A stretch of DNA of 64,000 nt from Mycobacterium terramassiliense (GCF_900157385.1 NZ_LT717697.1:186001-250000), one strand, 5' to 3'. Positions 29,870-38,813 are shown, numbered from the stretch's first letter. Made by a program: numbers and translations. The notes: generated by a model not told the origin, from the sequence alone.

Positions 29870-30892
29870 ATGTCCGATAGAAACCGCCGTTTTCTGCTCC
29901 GCGAACGCCCCACCGGCCGCATCGGCCCGGGCACCTTCGAACTGAGCGAGGAGGCGGTGCCAGAGATCGGCGACGATGAGGCGCTGGTGCGCGTCGACTG
30001 GATATCGCTCGACCCGACGAACCGCATGTGGATCAACGACACGCCGACATACCTGCCGCCGGTGGGCATCGGCGAGGTGATGCGCGCGGCCGGCCTGGGC
30101 CAGGTCGTCGCGTCGAAGAATCCCAATTTTGCGGTCGGTCAGACCGTGCAGGGCCTGCTGGGCTGGCAGGAGTACGCGGTCGTCTCCCCCGCGGCGTTCG
30201 TGATGCCCGTCGACGTCGCCGCGGGCATTTCGCCGAGCGCCTACCTGGGCGCGCTGGGTTCGACCGGGCTGACCGCGTGGGTCGGCATCCGCGACATCGG
30301 CACGCCGAAGGAAGGCGAGACGGTCGTGGTCTCGGCGGCGGCGGGCGCCGTCGGGTCGGTCGCCGGGCAGCTCGCCAAGGCCGCCGGCGCGCGGGTCGTC
30401 GGGATCGCCGGCGGACCCGAGAAGTGTGCGCTGCTCACCGAGCAGCTCGGCTTCGACGCGGCCGTCGACCACCGCGCCGGTGACTGGGCCGCCCAGCTCG
30501 CCGCCGCGACCCCCAACGGCATCGACGTCGACTTCGAGAACGTCGGCGGCGACATCATGGATGCCGTCTTCGCGCGGCTGAACATCGGCGCCCGCGTCGC
30601 GCTCTGCGGCCTGATCTCCGGCTACAACTCCGCCGATCCGGCGCCGGGACCGCGCGCGTTCGGAAATCTGCTCATCCAGCGCGCGACGGTGCAGGGGTTC
30701 ATCGTCCTCGACCACCTCGGCCGCGCGCCGGAGGCGAACGCCGAGATCGCGGGCCTGATCGCCGAGGGCAAGCTCACGCCGCTCGAGACGGTCGTCGAGG
30801 GCTTCGAGCAGCTGCCCACGGCGATCAACATGCTGTTCGACGGCAAGAACGTCGGCAAGCTCGTGGTCAAGGTCGGCGATCACCCGGCGTAG
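29870..30892 (+). CDS. NADP-dependent MDR-family oxidoreductase (CurA/prostaglandin reductase-like)
   Basis: 340 residues from the ATG at 29870. It is a zinc-free medium-chain dehydrogenase/reductase: an N-terminal GroES-like domain (LLRERPTGRIGPGTFEL) and a Rossmann domain with the AAAGAVGSVAGQLAK nucleotide loop, then DVDFENVGG and CGLISGYN. These are typical of leukotriene B4 dehydrogenase/YncB/CurA enzymes, which reduce alpha,beta-unsaturated ketones with NADPH. It is cytosolic. The sequence opens exactly like family members, so the start is secure. Confidence 0.92.
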   Translation: MSDRNRRFLLRERPTGRIGPGTFELSEEAVPEIGDDEALVRVDWISLDPTNRMWINDTPTYLPPVGIGEVMRAAGLGQVVASKNPNFAVGQTVQGLLGWQEYAVVSPAAFVMPVDVAAGISPSAYLGALGSTGLTAWVGIRDIGTPKEGETVVVSAAAGAVGSVAGQLAKAAGARVVGIAGGPEKCALLTEQLGFDAAVDHRAGDWAAQLAAATPNGIDVDFENVGGDIMDAVFARLNIGARVALCGLISGYNSADPAPGPRAFGNLLIQRATVQGFIVLDHLGRAPEANAEIAGLIAEGKLTPLETVVEGFEQLPTAINMLFDGKNVGKLVVKVGDHPA

Positions 30893-30996
30893 ATACAACG
30901 GCCGTCGTCACCCGCGGTGCGGGGAAATGAGGAAACATGTGGTGTCCGCGCCCAGCGCGGGACAGCAACGGTTCCTAACTGACGAGGACCTCGCCC

Positions 30997-32469
30997 ATGG
31001 CAAACGATGTCGCCGGTCCCGATGACGCCGATGCCGTCCCGCAGTTGCGCCGAGGTCTTGCCAACCGGCATATCCAGTTGATCGCGATCGGCGGCGCGAT
31101 CGGCACCGGCCTGTTCATGGGTTCGGGGCGGACGATCTCGCACGCCGGGCCGGCGGTCCTGGTGGTGTACGGGATCATCGGCTTCTTCGTGTTCTTCGTG
31201 CTGCGCGCGATGGGCGAGCTGCTGTTGTCGAACCTGAAGTACAAGTCATTCGTCGATTTCGCCGCCGATCTATTGGGCCCCGCGGCAGGCTTTTTCATCG
31301 GATGGTCGTACTGGTTCGCCTGGGTCGTCACCGCGATCGCGGAGATCGTTGCGATCACCGGGTATGCGAAATTCTGGTGGCCGGGTCTGCCGGGGTGGCT
31401 GCCGGCCGTGGTCACCGTCGGACTGATCCTGCTGTTCAATCTGTTCAACGTGCGCCATTTCGGGGAGATCGAGTTCTGGTTCGCGTTGATCAAGGTCGCC
31501 GCGATCCTGTGCTTCATCGTCGTCGGCGCCGTCCTCGTCGCGACGAATTTCATTTCGCCGCAAGGCAATCCCGCGACTCTTGCGAACCTCTGGAATGACG
31601 GCGGTTTCTTCGCGACGGGGTTCATGGGCGTGGTCGGCGGGTTTCAGATCGCGTTCTTCGCCTTCGTGGGCGTCGAACTCGTCGGCACGGCGGCGGCCGA
31701 GACGGCCGATCCGCGCCGCACCCTCCCCCGGGCCATCAACGCCGTTCCGCTGCGCGTGGCGATCTTCTACATCGGCGCGCTCCTGGCGATCCTCACCGTC
31801 ATCCCCTGGCGGCGGCTACCCAGCGGCGAGTCCCCGTTCGTGACGATGTTCTCGCTGGCCGGGCTCGCCGCCGCGGCGTCCGTCGTCAACTTCGTCGTGA
31901 CCACCGCGGCCGCGTCCTCGGCCAACTCCGGCCTATTCTCCACCGGCCGCATGCTTTTCGGTCTGGCCGACGAGGGCAGCGCCCCGGCCCCCTTCCGCCG
32001 GCTGAACCGGGGCGGGGTGCCGGCGCTCGCGCTGTTGCTCACCGCTTCGCTGCTGTTGACGTCCATCCCGCTGCTCTACGTCGGCGGTTCCGTGATGAAC
32101 GCTTTTACGCTCGTGACAACCATCGCGTCGCTGCTGTTCATGTTCGTGTGGGCGATGATCATCGTCAGCTACCTCGTCTACCGCCGCCGTGACGCCGCGC
32201 GCCATGCCGCGTCGTCCTACAAGATGCCGGGCGGCGTGGCGATGTGCTGGGCCGTGCTGGTCTTCTTCGTGTTCGTGATCTGGACGTTGTGCACCGAGCG
32301 GGAGACCGCGATCGCCCTGGGCTGGTTTCCGCTGTGGTTCGGGGTCCTGGCGGCCGGTTGGCTGACGGTGCGGCGCCGGCCCGGACGCAGCGAGCGGTAT
32401 CGGCGGTTCCGGACGGGGATGAATCACGCGGTCGAAGACGACACCGAGACGACGACCGTCGCCCCCTGA
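30997..32469 (+). CDS. cycA: D-serine/D-alanine/glycine transporter CycA
   Basis: 490 residues, an APC-superfamily amino-acid permease with about 12 membrane helices. It follows E. coli CycA closely: LANRHIQLIAIGGAIGTGLF, GSGRTIS, RAMGELLLSNLKYKSFVDFA, DLLGPAAGFFIGW and EFWFALIK. It imports glycine, D-alanine, D-serine and, in mycobacteria, D-cycloserine. In E. coli, cycA loss gives D-cycloserine resistance. It stands as its own unit 104 bp after the MDR gene. Confidence 0.93.
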   Translation: MANDVAGPDDADAVPQLRRGLANRHIQLIAIGGAIGTGLFMGSGRTISHAGPAVLVVYGIIGFFVFFVLRAMGELLLSNLKYKSFVDFAADLLGPAAGFFIGWSYWFAWVVTAIAEIVAITGYAKFWWPGLPGWLPAVVTVGLILLFNLFNVRHFGEIEFWFALIKVAAILCFIVVGAVLVATNFISPQGNPATLANLWNDGGFFATGFMGVVGGFQIAFFAFVGVELVGTAAAETADPRRTLPRAINAVPLRVAIFYIGALLAILTVIPWRRLPSGESPFVTMFSLAGLAAAASVVNFVVTTAAASSANSGLFSTGRMLFGLADEGSAPAPFRRLNRGGVPALALLLTASLLLTSIPLLYVGGSVMNAFTLVTTIASLLFMFVWAMIIVSYLVYRRRDAARHAASSYKMPGGVAMCWAVLVFFVFVIWTLCTERETAIALGWFPLWFGVLAAGWLTVRRRPGRSERYRRFRTGMNHAVEDDTETTTVAP

Positions 32470-32494
32470 TCGGCGCCTGCCGACCGCCGTGACG

Positions 32495-32636
32495 TTACGA
32501 CACGCCCTTGGGCACGTCGAAGTGGTTGCGCCAGGCCGCGATCTTGTCGCCGCTAATTTCGAAGGCTCCCCTGACACGGGCACGGATCGGCCTGCCGTCG
32601 TACACAACGTGGTCGACGCGCTCGGTGGGGACCACA
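32495..32636 (-). pseudogene. C-terminal fragment of a SnoaL/limonene-epoxide-hydrolase-like gene
   Basis: About 45 residues ending at 32495 read VPTERVDHVVYDGRPIRARV then AFEISGDKIAAWRNHFD, the typical last strands of limonene-1,2-epoxide-hydrolase-like SnoaL proteins. Upstream, the same frame loses all similarity (around 32637), and no start or N-terminal strands are found. It is therefore a truncated remnant. Confidence 0.6.
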
Positions 32637-32738
32637 CATCCCGCAGATTTTCTTGGGATCGGTAGCCAATCGGGCGCTCTGTACTTAGCGCAACGACGAC
32701 GGCAACCCGGCGGCGCCACGCGAAAGGAATTCAGACAA

Positions 32739-32993
32739 ATGAAGCTCGTACCCGCCAGCATCGAAGAGCAGATCAACCGCGTCGACCGGCAGCGCAGCCT
32801 GTACATCGGGATCGCCACCGGCCTGGTTGCGGCCTGGAGCCTGATCCGGCTGATCTGGGTGCTCTACCTCGGGTTGACGTTCGGCTGGTTCTTCGGGGCC
32901 ATGGCGTTCCAGGTGGTGCTGTGGGCCGTGGTCGGCGCCGTCGCGGGGATCGCGAGCATCGGCTTCCTCACCCGTTACTCCAAGGGGAGTTGA
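32739..32993 (+). CDS. Small two-helix membrane protein
   Basis: 84 residues from the ATG at 32739, with GAAAGGA 11-17 nt upstream. Two hydrophobic helices (YIGIATGLVAAWSLIRLIWVL and FGAMAFQVVLWAVVGAVAGI) are joined by a short loop, with a charged N-terminus (SIEEQINRVDRQRS). It is an inner-membrane protein of unknown function. A strong intrinsic terminator follows within 20 bp. Confidence 0.75.
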   Translation: MKLVPASIEEQINRVDRQRSLYIGIATGLVAAWSLIRLIWVLYLGLTFGWFFGAMAFQVVLWAVVGAVAGIASIGFLTRYSKGS

Positions 32994-33012
32994 ACCGGCC
33001 CGCTGGAAGTGG

Positions 33013-33046
33013 AAAGTCCCGAATCCGCTTGGGATTCGGGACTTTT
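33013..33046 (+). terminator. Strong intrinsic terminator
   Basis: A 14-bp perfect stem, AAAGTCCCGAATCC (33013-33026) with GGATTCGGGACTTT (33032-33045), has a 5-nt loop and ends in TTTT. Because the stem starts with AAA it can also work for the opposite-strand VOC gene. Confidence 0.9.
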
Positions 33047-33059
33047 CCCGTTGCCGGGC

Positions 33060-33470
33060 TCAGCGCAGTTGCTGAATGCGGAGCAGGTTGCCCGCCGGGT
33101 CGCGCACGGCGCAGTCGCGAAGCCCGTAGGGCTGTTCGGTTGGTTCCTGGACGATTTCGGCGTCGGCGGCCTGCAGGTGCTCGAAGGCCCCGTCCAGGTC
33201 GTTGGTGGCCAGCAGCAGCATCGCGTAGGTGCCCTTGGCCATCATCTCGGCGATGGTGCGGCGCTCCTGGTCGGTGATGCCGGGGTTGGCGGCCGGCGGG
33301 TTCAACACGATGGACGTGCCGGGCTGACCCGGGGGGCCGACCGTGATCCAGCGCATCTTGCCCTGTCCGACGTCGAGGCGGACCTCGAAGCCGAGGGTGT
33401 CGCGATAGAAGGCCAGGGAGGCTTCCGGGTCGTCGTGCGGGAGGAAGCTCGAGTGAATCGTGATGTCCAT
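33060..33470 (-). CDS. VOC (glyoxalase/bleomycin-resistance fold) family protein
   Basis: 136 residues with paired beta-alpha-beta modules: ITIHSSFLPHDDPEASLAFY at the N-terminus, DTLGFEVRLDVG, WITVGPPGQPG, then YAMLLLATNDLDGAFEHL and CAVRDPAGNLLRI. VOC proteins bind a divalent metal and act as lyases, dioxygenases or drug-binding proteins; this one is most like the 'glyoxalase-like' group of unknown substrate. It begins 4 bp after the AraC gene stop, so it is co-transcribed with that regulator. Confidence 0.9.
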   Translation of the reverse strand: MDITIHSSFLPHDDPEASLAFYRDTLGFEVRLDVGQGKMRWITVGPPGQPGTSIVLNPPAANPGITDQERRTIAEMMAKGTYAMLLLATNDLDGAFEHLQAADAEIVQEPTEQPYGLRDCAVRDPAGNLLRIQQLR

Positions 33471-33474
33471 GGCG

Positions 33475-33930
33475 TCAGGCTAGGTGCGGCCCGCGGACCC
33501 GCGCTTCTCGATTCCTGATCGGTCTGGTCACCTGCTTGGCGACGCACGGCGGTATGCCGGCCGTCGCGTCGCTCGCCTGGCGCCGATAGGCGCTGGGGGG
33601 CATGCCGACCAGTTCGGTGAACCGCGTGCTGAACGTGCCCAGCGATGAGCAGCCGACCGCGAAACAGACCTCGGTGACGGTGAGGTCGCCGCGGCGCAGC
33701 AGCGCCATCGCCCGCTCGATGCGCCGCGTCATCAGGTACGAATAGGGCGATTCGCCGTAGGCGCGCCGGAATTCTCGGCTGAGATGCCCGGCGGACATGT
33801 GCACCCCGCGGGCGAGCGCCTCGACGTCCAGGGGCCGCGCGTAGTCCCGGTCGATCCGGTCGCGGACGCGGCGCAGCAGCGCCAGGTCACGCAGTCGCTG
33901 TTCGGCCGAGCCGGCGGTCACTTCGGCCAT
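33475..33930 (-). CDS. AraC-family HTH regulator (short form)
   Basis: 151 residues, essentially only the DNA-binding domain: two HTH motifs (VEALARGVHMSAGHLSREFR and VTEVCFAVGCSSLGTFSTRF) followed by the AraC C-terminal helix (MPPSAYRR). With no N-terminal sensor domain it resembles SoxS/MarA-size activators. It is the first gene of a two-gene unit with the VOC gene, which it probably controls. Confidence 0.9.
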   Translation of the reverse strand: MAEVTAGSAEQRLRDLALLRRVRDRIDRDYARPLDVEALARGVHMSAGHLSREFRRAYGESPYSYLMTRRIERAMALLRRGDLTVTEVCFAVGCSSLGTFSTRFTELVGMPPSAYRRQASDATAGIPPCVAKQVTRPIRNREARVRGPHLA

Positions 33931-34044
33931 GTTGCCACCGGCCCTGCGAGCCGCGAAACATTAACTGTTGCGAGCCCCGTCGGCGTGTCTTCGCAACTGG
34001 TTATGTGTCGCGGAAGCGAGCGCCGCGCGGGGCAATCGACGCCC

Positions 34045-34899
34045 CTAGGGGGTGGCCGCGCCGCGCCACGCCAGCGGGTTGAGGTTGCGATACGGGTCGG
34101 CGGCGCGCAGCGCCCGCAGGTCGGCCAGGATCTTTTCCAGCGCTCGTTGCGTTTGGTCCTTGACGGCCTCGACCCACTGCTGCTCGCTGACACCCAGCGG
34201 TCTGCTGGTATCGATCGGCGCGCCGAAGCGGAGGTACATGCGTTGCGGGCGTGGAATCAGGGTCGGACCGATCCCCCGCAGCAACGGCATCGCCATGTCC
34301 GATCGCCCGTTCAGCCTGCGGCCCAACGCCTCGCTGAACTTTCCGTACGCGCCGTCGCGGGCAGTCCAGCTGCGGTAGACGTCGTCGCCGCCGACGAGAC
34401 CGGCCGGCACGATCGGGTAGCCGTTTTCCACCGAGAGCCGCGCGAACCCCGCGCGTCCCCGCCAGCGCAGGGTGTACTCCTCGCCTTTGAACTTCGCGAT
34501 CTCGCGGCCGCCCCCGGGGAACACCAGGATGGTTTGGTCGTCGCGCATGAGTTGCCGCGCGGTCTCCGGTGCGCCGACCACCGCGCCGAACGCCTCGACC
34601 AGGTCGGCGGGCAGCCCACGCATCCGCCCAAAACCGCGTTCCGCGAGCGGACGCACCCGGGTACGGATCGCGCGCCGTACCGAATCGGAGATCAGGAAGA
34701 CCTCGGAGCCGAACTGGGTGTGGTTGCCCACCAACAGGAACCGTCCGTCGCCGGGGAGGTTTTCCAGGCCGTCAACGTAGGGTCGGGAAACCGCGAGGAC
34801 CGGATGCAGCCGGTCGCTCACCCTGTCGAGCAGCCGGCGCAGTGTCTGCACCCGCGCGCTGGGCTCCGTGAGGCCGGCCAGGGCCGCGTTGTCAGCCAC
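34045..34899 (-). CDS. Lysophospholipid/diacylglycerol acyltransferase-like protein
   Basis: 284 residues. Acyltransferase motif I is NHTQFGSE (NHx4-5 with Glu in place of Asp); motif III is FPGGGREI with downstream GFARLSVENGYPIVPAG. This is the pattern of DGAT/PlsC-like 1-acylglycerol acyltransferases that acylate lipid acceptors on the inner membrane. The start overlaps the upstream methyltransferase stop by 8 bp, indicating translational coupling and a shared lipid-related role. Confidence 0.88.
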   Translation of the reverse strand: MADNAALAGLTEPSARVQTLRRLLDRVSDRLHPVLAVSRPYVDGLENLPGDGRFLLVGNHTQFGSEVFLISDSVRRAIRTRVRPLAERGFGRMRGLPADLVEAFGAVVGAPETARQLMRDDQTILVFPGGGREIAKFKGEEYTLRWRGRAGFARLSVENGYPIVPAGLVGGDDVYRSWTARDGAYGKFSEALGRRLNGRSDMAMPLLRGIGPTLIPRPQRMYLRFGAPIDTSRPLGVSEQQWVEAVKDQTQRALEKILADLRALRAADPYRNLNPLAWRGAATP

Positions 34900-35704
34900 G
34901 GTCGTCGACCCCCAAACGGGAGAACACGACGGTGAGCGAAGGCGGGCCGAGCCGCGTTGGGCTGGAAAGCAATTCGACGTTCATCTGTGGATCGGCTGCG
35001 CGGCCAAGAGCCTTCAGCGCCGAGGGACTGTAGGCGCGCAGGGCGCTGATGAACCCGTCGTGCAGCCCCGGCCAGTTCCATGAGCATCGCAGCAGGACCA
35101 GGTTGATCGGCAGCGCCATCACCGGGAACAGCATCATGGCCAACGGGCTCTGCCGTTTGAGGTCGATGACGAGGAAGCGCTTGCCCACCCGGGTGGCCTC
35201 CGCGATGGCACGGCTGGCGACCGCCGGCGGCAGGTGATGGAACGCCAGCGCGAACACCACCAGGTCGTAGCTGTCGTCGGCGGCGTCGATCGCCGTCGCG
35301 TCGATCACTCGCGTGCGCGCCCGCGGGTGCTTCCCAAGCTCCCCCGCGGCGATGTTGGCCACGGAGGTCGGATCCAGGTCGCTGACCGTGACGGTGGCGG
35401 TCGGATGGAGCCGCAGGATCTGCGCCGAGAGCTTTCCATGCCCGGCACCGATCTCCAGGATGCGCGGATTCGGTATGCCGGCGACGACGTCGAGCGCGGT
35501 GCGCGCGTACTTCTCGTGCTGCTTGGTCAGCGTGCCGATCCGGTCGAGCATCCCGATCACCCGCTGCTTGACGTCGTCGGGCACGTCGTCGCGATCCAGG
35601 TATTCCAGCGCAAATGTCTGGAATCGGCGGTCCAGCCACGACGCAGCGGGGCCGCCCCTGGGCATCGTGGCTACGTCTTCGTACAGCACATCGGTTGTGG
35701 CCAT
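34892..35704 (-). CDS. Class I SAM methyltransferase
   Basis: 270 residues from the ATG at 35704, with AAGGAGG five bases upstream; a GTG directly before it is less well placed. AdoMet motif: ILEIGAGHGKLSAQIL, followed by VTVSDLDPTSV and DSYDLVVFALAFHHLP. The C-terminal part has a hydrophobic stretch (LAMMLFPVMALPINLVLL), suggesting membrane association and a lipid substrate. It is the first gene of an operon with the acyltransferase, divergent from the TetR gene and likely repressed by it. Confidence 0.88.
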   Translation of the reverse strand: MATTDVLYEDVATMPRGGPAASWLDRRFQTFALEYLDRDDVPDDVKQRVIGMLDRIGTLTKQHEKYARTALDVVAGIPNPRILEIGAGHGKLSAQILRLHPTATVTVSDLDPTSVANIAAGELGKHPRARTRVIDATAIDAADDSYDLVVFALAFHHLPPAVASRAIAEATRVGKRFLVIDLKRQSPLAMMLFPVMALPINLVLLRCSWNWPGLHDGFISALRAYSPSALKALGRAADPQMNVELLSSPTRLGPPSLTVVFSRLGVDDRG

Positions 35705-35753
35705 CACGGCCTCCTTCGTCGTCGTCAGCGCGTTGTTGGTACCACCATAACAA

Positions 35754-35778
35754 ACGAACCAGTTCGTCTGTCTATGAT
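35754..35778. promoter_or_regulatory. TetR operator and leaderless promoter in divergent region
   Basis: The perfect inverted repeat ACGAAC-CA-GTTCGT (35754-35767) precedes a TATGAT -10 box (35773-35778) seven bases before the TetR GTG at 35785. It also lies where the -35 of the divergent methyltransferase operon would fall. The placement fits a TetR repressor controlling both directions. Confidence 0.6.
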
Positions 35779-35784
35779 ATTCCC

Positions 35785-36366
35785 GTGAGGACCAAGACCG
35801 AGCTGCGCGGCGAGATACTCGCGGCCGCCCGCGCCGAGTTCGCGCAGTACGGCCTGGCCGGAGCGCGCATCGACCGCATCGCTCGCGCCGCCAGTGCCAG
35901 CAAGGAGCGGCTGTACGCGCACTTCGGCGACAAGGAGGCCCTCTTTCGGGACGTGGTCGCCACCGACGGCGCCGAGTTCTTCCACGCCGTCGAATTGCGC
36001 CCCGACGCGGTGCCCGAGTTCGTCGGCGGCGTCTTCGACCTGGCGCAGCGGCGCCCCGAACACCTGCGGATGATCACCTGGGCCCAGCTGGAAGGCTTTC
36101 CGCTCGACAAGCCGGAGTTCGACGGAGAGCATCCACCCGAAAAGGCCCTCGCCGCACTGGAACAGGCGCAAGCCGACGGCCACGTCGACCCCGCTTGGGA
36201 ACCGCAGCAGCTGCTGGTGCTCCTGTTCGCGATCGGACTGGCCTGGGCGCATTGGCCGGACCCGGCCGCCGCGACCACGGACGCGAACGTCGTCGCCCGC
36301 CGCCGCGCCGCGGCCGTCGAGGCGGCGACCCGGATCGTCGAACCGGTCGAGCGGGTCGGGGCATAA
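35785..36366 (+). CDS. TetR-family transcriptional repressor
   Basis: 193 residues from the GTG at 35785, probably leaderless. The N-terminal HTH (ILAAARAEFAQYGLAGARIDRI ... SASKERLYAHFGDKEALFRDVV) is typical of TetR; the rest is a ligand-binding helical domain (FVGGVFDLAQRRPEHLRMITW) with unknown ligand. It is divergent from the methyltransferase/acyltransferase operon and preceded by a palindromic operator. The downstream hydrolase gene follows after 66 bp and may be co-transcribed. Confidence 0.9.
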   Translation: MRTKTELRGEILAAARAEFAQYGLAGARIDRIARAASASKERLYAHFGDKEALFRDVVATDGAEFFHAVELRPDAVPEFVGGVFDLAQRRPEHLRMITWAQLEGFPLDKPEFDGEHPPEKALAALEQAQADGHVDPAWEPQQLLVLLFAIGLAWAHWPDPAAATTDANVVARRRAAAVEAATRIVEPVERVGA

Positions 36367-36432
36367 GATCCGAAGGCGAACGGCGCTTTCACTTTCGGCG
36401 GCGATGCCCGCCGGCGCGTAGTGTCCCAAGCC

Positions 36433-37254
36433 ATGGTCGATGAGATCCGTTTCGTCGAAGCCAACGGGTTGCGATTCGCCTATCTGGAGGACGGCTCGGG
36501 GCCGCTCGTCTTGTTGCTGCACGGGTTCCCGGACACCGCGCACACCTGGGACGATCTTCGCCCGCGCCTCGCCGCCCGCGGCTTCCGCGCGGTGAGCCCG
36601 TTCATGCGCGGCTACCACCCCAGCGCGATTCCCGACCGGGATGCCGATCAGGAGACGTTGGCGCGCGATCCGCTCGCGCTGATCGAAGCGCTCGGCGCCG
36701 ACGATGCCGTCGTGATCGGGCACGACTGGGGAGCCTCGGCCGCGTACGGCGCCGCCGCGCTCGGACCGGATCGAGTGAAAAAGCTGTTCGTCGTCGGCAT
36801 TCCGCATCCGGCGGCGCTCAAGCCGACGCTGAAAAAGCTCTGGGGCGTTCGCCACTTCGCGGCGTACAAATTGCCGGGGGCGGCAAACCGCTTCGCGCGC
36901 AACGACTTCGCGGCGCTACCCGCCATTTGCCGGCGCTGGTCCCCGACGTGGAACCCCGGCCCGGAGGAGTTCGACGCGGTCCGCGTCAGCTTCGCGAACC
37001 CGGCCAGCCTGAACGCTGCGTTCGGCTACTACCGAAAGCTCTCGCCCATCCCCAGCCCGTCGCTGAAGGCGAAGATCACGGTGCCGACGGTCGTCTTCGC
37101 CGGGCTGGACGACCCGATCGCCGAGCCATCCGACTACCGGGGCGCCGCGCGGATGTTCGCGAACGAGTACGTCGTCGAGGAAGTCCCCGGCGGTCACTTC
37201 ATGCACCGGGAGCACCCCGAGGCGTTCGCCGAGCGGCTCTTCGCTCATCTGTGA
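36433..37254 (+). CDS. Alpha/beta hydrolase (epoxide hydrolase-like)
   Basis: 273 residues from the ATG at 36433 (a GTG at 36421 is also in frame). Oxyanion region [12 protein letters not shown], nucleophile elbow GHDWGAS with Asp as nucleophile, acid Asp in [11 protein letters not shown] and the catalytic His in [11 protein letters not shown]. An Asp nucleophile with the HGFP motif is characteristic of epoxide hydrolases and haloalkane dehalogenases. It is cytosolic; the substrate is unknown. Confidence 0.9.
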   Translation: MVDEIRFVEANGLRFAYLEDGSGPLVLLLHGFPDTAHTWDDLRPRLAARGFRAVSPFMRGYHPSAIPDRDADQETLARDPLALIEALGADDAVVIGHDWGASAAYGAAALGPDRVKKLFVVGIPHPAALKPTLKKLWGVRHFAAYKLPGAANRFARNDFAALPAICRRWSPTWNPGPEEFDAVRVSFANPASLNAAFGYYRKLSPIPSPSLKAKITVPTVVFAGLDDPIAEPSDYRGAARMFANEYVVEEVPGGHFMHREHPEAFAERLFAHL

Positions 37255-37268
37255 CCCCGGCGTTGTCC

Positions 37269-38171
37269 CTACGCGCCGACCAGCTCGGGGTGGAATTTGG
37301 CCGCCATGCGCCGCAACCCGTCCTGCCAGTCGACCGTCGTGCCGCCGATGAGCTCGTGCATCCGCTCCCCGTCGGTGGGGTTGCCCCGCAACGCGTGCTG
37401 GCTTTCCTCGAACACCGGCTCCTTGCCGACAAGCGAACCGAGGTAGCCGCACCATTCCTGGAGGCTGACGACCTGGTCGCCGCACCAGTTGACGGTGGTC
37501 GCCGGGACCGAGGCCGCCTCGAGCAGCTTGGGCACGGTGGCGATGATGTCGTCCTCGTGGATCGGGTTGTAGCGGGCCGGTCCGCCGGGCGGGACGGGGA
37601 TCGGGATGCCGGCCAGCATCATCTCCATGTGGTAGTACGGCCAGCCGCCGTTGTCGCCGTAGGGCACGTTGAGGCGGGCGATGGTCGTGGGCACGTCGAG
37701 GATGCGCGCCATCGCCCGTGCCACCACCTCCCCGGCGATCTTGGAGATCGAATAGGTGGGGAACAGGAACTTGTGGTTGTCGCCGAGGGCGGCTTGCTCG
37801 GTCCGGGGTTCGTCGTCGGGCGGGTCGTAGACGGCCGCCGAGGAGCAGTGCAGGAAGGCCTTCGCCCCGCGGCAGTGGGCCATCAGCAGGCCGACCGACT
37901 CCGCGTTGGCGCCGAGGTCCTTGTCCCAATGTCCGCTCTTGGCGACCGCCAGGTTGAGCACGTAGTCGAAGTCATCCGGGACGCCGGTGAAGTCCCCGGC
38001 CGCCAGGTCGACGGTCTGACACCGAATCCCGGCTTTTTCGAGGCCTTCTCGTGCGGCGGGGTTGCTGAAACGGGCGATGCCCCACACTTCGTTTTCGGGC
38101 GCCAGCGCCAAAGCGATGGGGGTGGCGAGTTGACCGGTCGGGCCGGTGATCAAGATCTTTGAGCCGCGCAT
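37269..38171 (-). CDS. NAD-dependent epimerase/dehydratase family protein
   Basis: 300 residues from the ATG at 38171, where MRGSKILITGPTGQLATPIA begins directly with the Rossmann loop. An extended SDR: VLNLAVAKSG, a catalytic Tyr-x3-Lys (YSISKIAGE) with Ser in HCSSAAVY, and the sugar-epimerase-like YNPIHEDDIIATV. Likely acts on a nucleotide-sugar or steroid-like substrate. It is convergent with the hydrolase gene; only 14 bp separate the stops. Confidence 0.9.
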   Translation of the reverse strand: MRGSKILITGPTGQLATPIALALAPENEVWGIARFSNPAAREGLEKAGIRCQTVDLAAGDFTGVPDDFDYVLNLAVAKSGHWDKDLGANAESVGLLMAHCRGAKAFLHCSSAAVYDPPDDEPRTEQAALGDNHKFLFPTYSISKIAGEVVARAMARILDVPTTIARLNVPYGDNGGWPYYHMEMMLAGIPIPVPPGGPARYNPIHEDDIIATVPKLLEAASVPATTVNWCGDQVVSLQEWCGYLGSLVGKEPVFEESQHALRGNPTDGERMHELIGGTTVDWQDGLRRMAAKFHPELVGA

Positions 38172-38260
38172 CCGCTGATAGTAGGCGCTGCGCTCCGGCC
38201 GAAGCGATGGTGTTCGCACGGCAGGCGCCGTCCACCGCCGTCGGCTACTGTTTTCGGATT

Positions 38261-38551
38261 ATGGACGACCGCGACAAGGACCCGACGGTGGTCTTGCGGT
38301 ACCTGGTGGGCCGGCCCCTCGCCGCCACCGAGGTCTACGAGGCGTTCGGTTATCGCAAGTCGGCCTACTACAAGGCCGCTCGCGAGGGCAGGCTGATCAC
38401 GGCCGACAACCTGATCAGGGCCGCCGAGTACTTCGGGCTGAACCCCATCGACCTGCAGGTCCGTTTCGGGCTGGTCGCGCCCGAGGCCGTCACCGAGTAC
38501 GTGGAAGCGGCGGCGGCCGCGCCGAGGCTGCGCGAGAAGCCGTCGGTCTGA
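38261..38551 (+). CDS. Small HTH-like DNA-binding protein
   Basis: 96 residues from the ATG at 38261. A helix-turn-helix-like central part (LAATEVYEAFGYRKSAYYKA, then ITADNLIRAAEYFG) is followed by a C-terminal helix. It resembles small mycobacterial regulators with a lambda-repressor-like fold; no metal or ligand domain is seen. It starts 90 bp from the divergent epimerase gene. The target is unknown; a 13-bp direct repeat just downstream is a candidate site. Confidence 0.7.
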   Translation: MDDRDKDPTVVLRYLVGRPLAATEVYEAFGYRKSAYYKAAREGRLITADNLIRAAEYFGLNPIDLQVRFGLVAPEAVTEYVEAAAAAPRLREKPSV

Positions 38552-38599
38552 CGCCACGGCACGAAAGTGCCTTCGCGACAACGACGCCGCCCGACTTTC

Positions 38600-38668
38600 G
38601 CGCATTGTGCTCATTCGCGCGGTAGGGTCTGGATAAGCGACGATTACCCGGTTTTGCGCATTGTGCTC
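38600..38668. repeat. 13-bp direct repeat downstream of the HTH gene
   Basis: GCGCATTGTGCTC occurs at 38600-38612 and 38656-38668, 56 bp apart, in the 262-bp gene-free gap. It may be a pair of regulator sites or chance. Confidence 0.4.
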
Positions 38669-38813
38669 GGGGGATCGGTCAGCCCTGCATGGCAGTAGCT
38701 GGCGTCGTGAACTCTTCGTCGAAATCGACGCCGGCGCGAAAAACTTCGAGTGGACAGCACGGTGGCGTCGATCTCGACGTCCAAAGGAGCCGACGCCGGC
38801 GGGGGTCAGTGAG

